Shown: piece by piece, positions 1-5,862 of the stretch | Numbering within the stretch: the first letter of the stretch is position 1 | Layout: each line of letters begins with the position of its first letter | DNA from: Flavobacteriales bacterium | GTDB taxonomy: Bacteria; Bacteroidota; Bacteroidia; Flavobacteriales_D; Sanyastnellaceae | Assembly: GCA_947464885.1 (NCBI GenBank) | Contig: CANHYZ010000111.1 | Location: 1 to 6,804 of the forward strand | DNA: 6,804 bases | Direction of reading: 5' to 3' | Position numbers and translations under genes: made by a program | The notes under the pieces: model-generated | The model's database searches: none | Told to the model about the DNA's origin: nothing | Seen by the model: the letters and a program-made list of their open reading frames with translations, nothing else

Positions 1-57
1 ATTACATACAACGGGGAAGAAGTTGTGAAAACAGGGGGTATCTATTTGGTTCGATAA
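1..57 (+). CDS. C-terminal end of an unidentified upstream gene (5' truncated)
   Basis: Reading from base 1 there are 18 open codons and then TAA at 55-57. The visible peptide begins ITYNGEEVV and ends TGGIYLVR. It looks like a real protein end rather than random sequence, but it is too short to identify. The GIYLV pattern resembles a strand seen near the end of T9SS sorting domains; those normally run some 15 residues further, so I do not claim one. The gene stops 44 bases before accD on the same strand and could be read in the same direction. The call rests on one open frame at the window edge and is tentative. Confidence 0.4.
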   Translation: MTYNGEEVVKTGGIYLVR

Positions 58-79
58 AGCCGTTTTTCCTTCATATTTG
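45..79 (+). promoter_or_regulatory. Possible Bacteroidota-type promoter for accD
   Basis: CATATTTG at 72-79 matches the Bacteroidota -7 consensus TAnnTTTG at five of six fixed positions. A TTTG at 45-48 could be the -33 element, but the 23-base spacing is longer than the usual 19-21. A start site a few bases after 79 would give a leader of roughly 15 bases before the accD ATG at 102. The match is suggestive only. Confidence 0.3.
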
Positions 80-101
80 TACCCTCACAAATTGTTCAGC
101 T

Positions 102-944
102 ATGAGTTGGTTTACACGTAAAATGCAAGGTATTACTACGAAGTACAAGGAAAAGAAAGAAATTCCTGAAGGCTTGTGGTATAAATGTCCCGAGTGTAAA
201 CACGTGCTTACCAGCGAAGAGCATGCTGAGCAAAACTGGGTCTGCAACAAATGCAGCTACCATGAGAAGATCAGCTCGTTGCAATACTTCAGTATTCTGT
301 TTGATGACAACGAATACAGTGAAGTTGCGCCGAATATGATCAGTGCCGATCCTTTGATATTCACGGATACCAAATCCTACAAGGACCGTATCAAAACCAC
401 GATTGCCAAAACCGGTTTGAAAGATGCAATTCGCGTTGCCAAAGGCAAAATCAATGGCCAGGAAACTGTAATCGCCTGCATGGATTTCGGGTTTATCGGC
501 GGATCGATGGGTTCGGTAGTCGGTGAAAAATTTGCAAAAGGCGTAGATGTGGCCATCGATTCCAAGTGTCCGTTCATCTGCATCTCCAAATCCGGCGGTG
601 CACGCATGATGGAGGCTGGTCTCTCGCTTATGCAAATGGCCAAAACCTCCGCAAAACTCACACAGCTGGCCGACGCTCGTTTGCCCTATATCTCGTTTCT
701 CACCGATCCAACTACCGGTGGTGTCACCGCATCATTTGCCATGCTTGGCGATATCAATATCGCTGAACCGAAAGCACTGATTGGATTTGCAGGTCCACGC
801 GTCGTTAAAGAAACCATCGGAAAAGATCTGCCGGAAGGCTTCCAAAGCGCTGAGTTCGTTCTGGAACACGGGTTTTTAGACTACATCGTTGAGCGGAAAG
901 ACCTCAAAGCGAAAGTGGGTCAATCCATTCAATGGTTTAAGTAA
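102..944 (+). CDS. accD: Acetyl-CoA carboxylase carboxyltransferase subunit beta
   Basis: AccD is the beta subunit of the carboxyltransferase of acetyl-CoA carboxylase. With AccA it moves the carboxyl group from carboxybiotin on AccB to acetyl-CoA, giving malonyl-CoA, the first committed step of fatty acid synthesis in the cytoplasm. The 280-residue length is normal for the family. An N-terminal Cys4 zinc ribbon is visible (C29, C32, C48, C51). It is followed by the crotonase-fold carboxyltransferase domain, with FIGGSMGSVVGEK at about 131-143, SKSGGARMMEA at 162-172, DPTTGGVTASFAMLGD at 202-217 and GFAGPRVV at 228-235. The Gly-Gly pairs at 165-166 and 206-207 are where the oxyanion-hole glycines are expected. 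The frame is open to the left edge, but ATG at 102 is the only sensible start and gives the typical MxWFxRK opening. No Shine-Dalgarno is present, as is usual in Bacteroidota. accA is not in the window. The identification is firm. Confidence 0.97.
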   Translation: MSWFTRKMQGITTKYKEKKEIPEGLWYKCPECKHVLTSEEHAEQNWVCNKCSYHEKISSLQYFSILFDDNEYSEVAPNMISADPLIFTDTKSYKDRIKTTIAKTGLKDAIRVAKGKINGQETVIACMDFGFIGGSMGSVVGEKFAKGVDVAIDSKCPFICISKSGGARMMEAGLSLMQMAKTSAKLTQLADARLPYISFLTDPTTGGVTASFAMLGDINIAEPKALIGFAGPRVVKETIGKDLPEGFQSAEFVLEHGFLDYIVERKDLKAKVGQSIQWFK

Positions 945-955
945 GCCGACTGCTT

Positions 956-3460
956 CTATTGTTTCACTAAGCGAACCGTTTCTGACGCCTCGCTTCCATG
1001 CACTTCTAACATGTAGATACCGGCACTCCATGAGGCGATGTCTATTCGCGTAAATGCAGAAAACTGTCCCTTCTCGACAACCTGTCCCTGCTGATTCACG
1101 ACCGTGTAGGCAGCGGCACCGGTCCATTTCAGCATCACTTCGTCAGTTGCAGGATTCGGGAAGAGTTCCAACCCGGTTGCATTCAAATCTTCTGCATTCA
1201 GACACGTTTCCACGATGAGCTCATCCGTTGCAGATGCCTCACAGTTAAATTCGTTCGCAACTGTGTACGATACTGTGTTTAGTCCGTTAAGCGCAGACCC
1301 CAGATTAAACCAGTTGTCTACAACTCCATCACCCGTTAGCACACCACCTGAAGGACTTGCCGTCCAGCTAATGCCTGTGCCTGATTCACACAGCGTATCC
1401 GCACTGAAAGCAAATTGAACCTGAGGCGCGGGATGGATGGTGAGTGCATAAGGATAAATGGTTGTGCAACCCTCATTGCTCGAACCATAAATCAAAATTG
1501 TTTGTGACCCCTGCGGCACAAAGACAACGCTGTCGCCTTGCAAACCATTGCTCCATAGAAATACATCAGTTCCCGATAAGATTACCTGTGCGGTATCACC
1601 ATAACACAGTGTTGAAGGACCTGCAAATGAAAACTGAGGATAAGCGTATACAGGGACAGCATAGGCCGCGGTGCGCGGACATCCGTTTCCTCCGATAGAG
1701 GTCAGCACATAGGTCGTATCGTCCAAAGGCGTGACGGGAATAATAGAAGCCAAGGATCCATCAGACCATGCAAAAACGCCATTCGTAACAACTTCCAGTG
1801 ATGCTGAATCTCCTTCGCAGATATAGGCCGGACCGATGAATTGAATAATCGGCGCCGGATCCACATTGATATTGAAAATGGAAAAGTCGGCGCAACCGTA
1901 AACATTGTAGCCTACGAAGGTCACCGCACTATCGACGATTGGTGTAAGGTCTACTGTTTCTCCTTCAAGTACACCGCCCCAGACATACGACACGGCTCCA
2001 ATAGCAGTGACAGTTGCGGTATCTCCTTCGCAAATCGAATTCTCTCCAAAGGCAGTAACAATCGGTACCTCATGAACGGTAATGCTCAGCGTATCGTAAT
2101 TGACGCATCCAAACGCGGTTGCACCGATGACAGAAAACACCGTGTCAGTGGCTCCTTCAAACTCCAGCGTACCTCCAACATATCCATTGCTCCAGGTGTA
2201 TTGAAAAGCACCGTTGCCTTGTAATAAAATTGGGCGCTCCAGGCAGAAAGCGGTTAAGGTATCGATGCGCACTTCAGGTGTTGGATCAACATAAACATCA
2301 ACATCCTGTGCAATTTGGCATCCGTAAAACGACGAACCTATGATTGACCATTGCAGGCTTTGATCAGCAGTAAGTTGAAGGTCTTGCTGCCCACCAATCA
2401 GCAATGTATCACCTGTCTGAAGATCCAACCAGATGTAATCATAGGCGCCGGTAGCGAATATCTCAATCGGAAATGTTTCGCAAACCGAATCCGGATAAGT
2501 AATCGCTAATGGAGGATACTCATCAACGATATACGAAATGAATGCTTCCGCCAAACAATCAAACTCTCCATAGGCCTGAACGTATACCGTAGCATCATCC
2601 GACAACTCAAACACGAGTGAATCCGTGAACGTGCCATAGCCATCAAAACGATAGCTTAAGGGATTTCCGACCCCAACAGCAAGCGCCAACTGACCCGTGC
2701 ACAGCGTAGTATCTGTGATGATCTCAAACTCTATGGAGTCTGCTACTTCAATCGTGAAGTTGAAAATACTGTCGCACGAACCTGAATAGATTTTCAACTC
2801 GAGCGTCGTGTCTTGTGTAAAGGAAGTTGTTATTCGCGTGGACTCGCTAAAATCGATTAACCACTGCACGTAAGTCGCATTGACGATATCAATGGTGATT
2901 TCCTGTCCATAGCACACTTGCTGAGGCGCTACGACTCCCGTGCTGTCAAAATCCAAAACTGCCAAGGTAAACTCGTTATAATAGGTGCAACCTGCAGCAT
3001 CGGTATAGGAAGCGTAGGTTTCATATGTGCTGTCAGGAGTAAATTCACGCACAAAACTCTTGGTTCCATCATCCCATGTCAACTCGTATCCCTCCTCTGA
3101 TGTAATTACTGTTGTACCACCGACACACACTTCGGTTGTTCCTACAAGCGTAAAAGGTGTAGGTTCAACCAACGTGATAAACGCCGAAGCGGAACCGAGA
3201 CAAACCGCGGAATCAGCCGTGTAAACAATTTCATACTCCCCGGCGCTTAATCCCGAAAGATCAAATAGACCATCAGCAGAAACATTTAACCCCGAATAGG
3301 TACCCCCGAAAGGAGCTACCGGCGGTAAATAAAAGGGATCAGCTCCCACGCAAGCCGTATCCTGACCAAACAAATCAAACACCACCTCACACGGCTCCTG
3401 AGCTTTTACAATAAATGGGATAACAAAAAAGAGTACCACTAATGGTAGGTTTCTCAACAT
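956..3460 (-). CDS. Exported multi-domain Ig/PKD-like repeat protein with T9SS type A sorting domain
   Basis: The product is an 834-residue secreted or surface protein of unknown specific role. I chose ATG at 3460. A TTG nine codons upstream (3487) falls inside the likely -7 promoter box, and the ATG gives a clean signal peptide: residues 1-20, hydrophobic core LVVLFFVIPFIV, cleavage after VKA before Gln21. Residues about 24-753 are ten tandem Ig/PKD-like modules of about 71 residues. Each begins with a Cys (often CxGD or CxG), most carry a mid-module Trp (such as YTWSNG or VFLWSNG), and each closes with a second Cys, often GC. Proline-containing linkers such as VDPTP, VDPAP and IHPAP join many of them. 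The C-terminal sorting domain starts at LFPNP (766-770), contains GIYMLEV (814-820) and ends VRLVKQ. Known T9SS biology predicts export across the outer membrane and removal of this domain by PorU. No catalytic domain is visible, so adhesion, a structural role or ligand binding are the likely options. The gene is probably monocistronic, divergent from mtaB and convergent with accD. Confidence 0.9.
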   Translation of the reverse strand: MLRNLPLVVLFFVIPFIVKAQEPCEVVFDLFGQDTACVGADPFYLPPVAPFGGTYSGLNVSADGLFDLSGLSAGEYEIVYTADSAVCLGSASAFITLVEPTPFTLVGTTEVCVGGTTVITSEEGYELTWDDGTKSFVREFTPDSTYETYASYTDAAGCTYYNEFTLAVLDFDSTGVVAPQQVCYGQEITIDIVNATYVQWLIDFSESTRITTSFTQDTTLELKIYSGSCDSIFNFTIEVADSIEFEIITDTTLCTGQLALAVGVGNPLSYRFDGYGTFTDSLVFELSDDATVYVQAYGEFDCLAEAFISYIVDEYPPLAITYPDSVCETFPIEIFATGAYDYIWLDLQTGDTLLIGGQQDLQLTADQSLQWSIIGSSFYGCQIAQDVDVYVDPTPEVRIDTLTAFCLERPILLQGNGAFQYTWSNGYVGGTLEFEGATDTVFSVIGATAFGCVNYDTLSITVHEVPIVTAFGENSICEGDTATVTAIGAVSYVWGGVLEGETVDLTPIVDSAVTFVGYNVYGCADFSIFNINVDPAPIIQFIGPAYICEGDSASLEVVTNGVFAWSDGSLASIIPVTPLDDTTYVLTSIGGNGCPRTAAYAVPVYAYPQFSFAGPSTLCYGDTAQVILSGTDVFLWSNGLQGDSVVFVPQGSQTILIYGSSNEGCTTIYPYALTIHPAPQVQFAFSADTLCESGTGISWTASPSGGVLTGDGVVDNWFNLGSALNGLNTVSYTVANEFNCEASATDELIVETCLNAEDLNATGLELFPNPATDEVMLKWTGAAAYTVVNQQGQVVEKGQFSAFTRIDIASWSAGIYMLEVHGSEASETVRLVKQ
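959..1165 (-). other. T9SS type A C-terminal sorting domain
   Basis: Residues 766-834 of the large repeat protein carry the hallmarks of the Por secretion system sorting domain: an LFPNPATDEV opening, a central strand ending NQQGQVVEKG, SAGIYMLEV, and a short basic end (RLVKQ). In this family the domain directs the folded protein through the outer-membrane type IX translocon and is then cleaved, with the cargo usually attached to A-LPS or released. It also shows that this genome should encode a T9SS, although none of the apparatus genes lie in this window. Confidence 0.9.
1241..3352 (-). repeat. Ten tandem Ig/PKD-like modules with fixed cysteine register
   Basis: Numbered from the ATG at 3460, the module cysteine pairs are 37-87, 112-158, 183-229, 254-302, 327-381, 406-452, 477-523, 548-594, 619-665 and 691-740. 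Six of the ten pairs are exactly 46 residues apart. The distance from each closing Cys to the next opening Cys is 25 residues at eight of nine junctions and 26 at the last. Sequence identity between modules is low and I saw no long identical DNA repeats, so the array is old or strongly diverged. The pairing suggests one disulphide per module, which would suit an exported protein. The first and last modules are of a different subtype (PFGGTYSG and SGGVLTGDG) from the eight between them. Confidence 0.85.
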
Positions 3461-3484
3461 GTTGCAGTGTTTTTTTGAAAGGCC

Positions 3485-3515
3485 CAAATTAACGAATCAT
3501 GGACATCCCTACAAA
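3485..3515 (-). promoter_or_regulatory. Bacteroidota-type promoter for the repeat protein gene
   Basis: On the minus strand, TTTG (3512-3515) is followed after exactly 19 bases by TTAATTTG (3485-3492). This matches the -33 TTTG / -7 TAnnTTTG arrangement with one mismatch in the -7 box. The ATG at 3460 lies 24 bases after the -7 box, which would leave a leader of about 17-20 bases. That leader contains a run of seven A on the coding strand (3470-3476), consistent with A-rich initiation regions that replace the Shine-Dalgarno in this phylum. Confidence 0.6.
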
Positions 3516-3564
3516 TAGACTTTTACAAGTTTATAAACGCAAAGAGGTGAGGCTCAATGGCCAT

Positions 3565-3572
3565 TATCTTTG
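3565..3572 (+). promoter_or_regulatory. Possible -7 promoter element just before mtaB
   Basis: TATCTTTG is a perfect match to TAnnTTTG and ends only six bases before the mtaB ATG at 3579. I see no TTTG or TTG at the expected distance upstream, so the evidence is one half-site. If it is used, the transcript would start at or next to the ATG and have almost no leader. Confidence 0.35.
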
Positions 3573-3578
3573 CCGCGC

Positions 3579-4880
3579 ATGAATCCTTTTCGCACGATTG
3601 CCTTTCATACACTGGGCTGTAAACTGAACTTTTCGGAAACCTCCACTTTGGCCCGACAGTTCACCGATGCAGGTTACTCCCGCGTGGATATGGAGGCCAA
3701 TCCCGATGTGCTGGTAATCAATACGTGCAGCGTTACAGAACAAGCTGACAAAAAATGTCGGAATCTAGTGAGTCGGGCTGTGCGCAACAACCCGGGCGTC
3801 TATGTTGCCGTTGTGGGATGTTATGCCCAATTGAAGCCACAAGAAATTGCCGCTATTCCCGGTGTTGATATCGTGCTTGGCGCCGGAGAAAAATTCAACC
3901 TTCCCGCCCACGTCGAAGCCAAAATAAAATCAGGCGAGACCCGCATACACGTCGGGGAAATCAAAGACGTAAAAGAATTTATCCCTTCGTTTTCCGCCGG
4001 TGATCGCACGCGAACGTTTCTCAAAGTGCAGGATGGATGCAATTACTTCTGTGCCTTTTGTACCATTCCCTTGGCGCGCGGAAGAAGCCGCAGTGCTCCG
4101 CTTGCAGAAACATTGGCAGAGGCCCAAAAAGCAATCGACTCGGGAGCAAAAGAAATCGTGCTAACGGGAGTCAATATCGGTGACTACGGCACGCAACATC
4201 AAACGAGTCTGCTTGAATTGGTGAAACGGTTGGACGAACTCAATGGTGTCGAGCGCTTCCGAATTTCATCGATTGAGCCCAATCTGCTTTCCGATGAAAT
4301 CATTGCTTTCGTGGCGTCTTCGAAGAAATTCATGCCTCACTTCCACATCCCCTTGCAGAGCGGAAGCGACGATATCCTGCGTGCTATGCGCCGCAGATAC
4401 CGCACCGACCTTTACCGGGAACGCATCACCTTCATAAAGTCACTTATGCCGCATGCCTGCATCGGCGTTGATGTGATTACCGGTTTCCCTTCTGAATCGG
4501 AAGCACATTTCAAACAAACGCATGAGTTCCTGCAAGAACTCCCCGTCTCCTATTTACACGTCTTTACTTATAGCGAACGCGACAATACCACTGCACTTCG
4601 TATCGACGACGTTGTCCCTATGAACGAGCGCAATCGCCGCACCAATGTGCTGCGCATGCTATCGGATAAAAAGAAGAGAGCATTCTACGAGTCGTTTGCC
4701 CAAACAAATCACCACGCACTCTGGGAGGGACAAGAAGAAGATGGACGGATGTTCGGATTCACCGAAAACTACCTGAAGGTATCACGCCCGTTTGATGCCG
4801 CTAAAGTCAATCAAATTGAAGCCGTAGGATTGGGTAAGTTGGATAACGAGTTGGTGTATGAGTCGGTTTTTGAGGGTTGA
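3579..4880 (+). CDS. mtaB: tRNA (N6-L-threonylcarbamoyladenosine(37)-C(2))-methylthiotransferase MtaB
   Basis: MtaB is a cytoplasmic radical-SAM enzyme that converts t6A37 to ms2t6A37 in ANN-decoding tRNAs such as tRNA-Lys, which steadies codon reading. The 433-residue protein has the three expected parts. The N-terminal methylthiotransferase domain (about 5-105) carries cluster cysteines in TLGCKLN (C14), INTCSVT (C50) and VGCYAQ (C81). The radical-SAM domain (about 140-370) has CNYFCAFC (C154, C158, C161), SSIEPN at 230-235, HIPLQSGSD at 256-264 and GVDVITGFP at 296-304. A short C-terminal TRAM-like tRNA-binding region (about 373-433) follows. The TLGCKLNFSET opening and NTCSVTEQADKKCR favour MtaB over MiaB or RimO. 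I chose ATG at 3579 over the in-frame TTG at 3570, because it leaves the usual short lead before the first conserved motif and the TTG lies inside the possible -7 box. No partner gene follows: the next gene is convergent. Confidence 0.95.
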   Translation: MNPFRTIAFHTLGCKLNFSETSTLARQFTDAGYSRVDMEANPDVLVINTCSVTEQADKKCRNLVSRAVRNNPGVYVAVVGCYAQLKPQEIAAIPGVDIVLGAGEKFNLPAHVEAKIKSGETRIHVGEIKDVKEFIPSFSAGDRTRTFLKVQDGCNYFCAFCTIPLARGRSRSAPLAETLAEAQKAIDSGAKEIVLTGVNIGDYGTQHQTSLLELVKRLDELNGVERFRISSIEPNLLSDEIIAFVASSKKFMPHFHIPLQSGSDDILRAMRRRYRTDLYRERITFIKSLMPHACIGVDVITGFPSESEAHFKQTHEFLQELPVSYLHVFTYSERDNTTALRIDDVVPMNERNRRTNVLRMLSDKKKRAFYESFAQTNHHALWEGQEEDGRMFGFTENYLKVSRPFDAAKVNQIEAVGLGKLDNELVYESVFEG

Positions 4881-4915
4881 CGATTCTCTGCGACTCGGCG
4901 GTTAAATAAAGAACG

Positions 4916-5857
4916 TTATATGTTGAAGGTTGCCTGCAGCCATTTGTTGGTGACGTTTTGCTCATAGGTATTGATGATCACCTTTTCGCGTGAAAAGCCC
5001 AGGCCAATATCGAAGGAATACTTGCCGACCCAAAACTCTACTCCCGTTTCGACAAATGCTCCAAAGCCTACACCCGTGTTTGGTACTGCTGACATCGGGG
5101 TTTGTCCGGCTACAAAACCGCTGGTAATTAAATCAAACTGACGGTCGGCCACCAGCACATAATTGCGCATCCATTTCGTGCCGAGCATGCTGCCCCCCAC
5201 CTGTACAAAAAAGTTCGAATAATCGCCCATCATCCAACCCTGACGATAGCCTAAATTCAAATTAAAGCGCTGCTCTTCACCGGCAACGGAAAGCAAAGTA
5301 GGACCCACATTATTCTGCGCCGTTTGAGACGTTGGTGGCAATTGCATGGTAAACTGCCCGACAGCCTTTAGCCTGCATGCATTGAGATTCATTAGCAGTG
5401 CTGCATAACGGTTGAAATTCCACTTGATGTTCAAACCAACATACATGGCAGGATTGTACCGCATGTTCGTTGGTGCATAATCGTAAGGAAACGTATACGT
5501 CTGCGTGTTATAAAAATTCTGAATCTCCCGGATATCATTCGACATGGCGAAGGGCCCATCAATCCCAATGCGCTCTGGAATGGAATACCAGCGAACCCCC
5601 GCTGCTGCATTTACATCCTCAGCAAACGGTCCACTGCCATTGTAAATATTCGCCGTTTCAGCATTTGCGAAATAACTTCCCAGGTTAAGACCAAAGCTCA
5701 AACCTTGCAAGGTATCCTCCTGCTCTTCATCATCCTCATATACCACAGCTTGCGGCAAAGGACGAGCAGCAGTTATCGGACGCAATTGGGCAGAAGCATC
5801 GTGGAGCGACAGCAAACAAACGGCCGAGAGTATGGTAAGCTTGACAGCAGATTTCAT
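4916..5857 (-). CDS. Predicted outer-membrane beta-barrel protein of unknown function
   Basis: The 313-residue protein starts with a clear Sec signal peptide: KSAVK, then a hydrophobic core, with cleavage after DASA-23 before Gln24. Cys14 lies within the core but is not a lipobox (SAVC), so this is not a lipoprotein. After cleavage there is a proline-rich linker and a strongly acidic stretch, EDDEEQED (41-48). The rest alternates polar and hydrophobic or aromatic residues in stretches typical of transmembrane beta strands, for example LSFGLNLGSYF (53-63), MYVGLNIKWNF (138-148), RFNLNLGYRQGWMM (197-210), FFVQVGGSML (216-225), VGFGAFVETGVEFWV (263-277) and YSFDIGLGFSRE (280-291). The protein ends LQATFNI, a short beta-like end without the classic terminal Phe. 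The size suits a barrel of about 8-10 strands. No plug, SusD/SusC, OmpA or enzyme motif is seen. It is the second gene of a minus-strand pair, 5 bases after the coiled-coil membrane protein, so co-expression is likely. Location is inferred from composition; function is unknown. Confidence 0.75.
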   Translation of the reverse strand: MKSAVKLTILSAVCLLSLHDASAQLRPITAARPLPQAVVYEDDEEQEDTLQGLSFGLNLGSYFANAETANIYNGSGPFAEDVNAAAGVRWYSIPERIGIDGPFAMSNDIREIQNFYNTQTYTFPYDYAPTNMRYNPAMYVGLNIKWNFNRYAALLMNLNACRLKAVGQFTMQLPPTSQTAQNNVGPTLLSVAGEEQRFNLNLGYRQGWMMGDYSNFFVQVGGSMLGTKWMRNYVLVADRQFDLITSGFVAGQTPMSAVPNTGVGFGAFVETGVEFWVGKYSFDIGLGFSREKVIINTYEQNVTNKWLQATFNI

Positions 5858-5862
5858 GGTGA

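Noticed and set aside
96..635. A 179-codon minus-strand open frame opposite the start of accD.
   Set aside because: It lies entirely over a firmly identified gene and its translation shows no recognisable family. It is best explained as a frame shadow of accD.
943..955. AAGC/GCTT hairpin between accD and the convergent gene, as a possible terminator.
   Set aside because: The stem is only four base pairs with a five-base loop, and there is no proper T run on either side.
1841..2224. A 127-codon plus-strand open frame, and several shorter ones, opposite the repeat-protein gene.
   Set aside because: They overlap a continuous gene with signal peptide, repeats and sorting domain. Their translations are low in recognisable structure and have no promoter or leader.
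3388..3402. Lipoprotein signal at Cys24 of the repeat protein.
   Set aside because: The residues before the Cys are A-Q-E-P, which is not a lipobox. Cleavage after KA before Gln21 fits a signal peptidase I site.
3461..3487. Upstream TTG start for the repeat protein, adding nine residues.
   Set aside because: The TTG falls inside the likely -7 box, and the ATG at 3460 gives a standard signal peptide.
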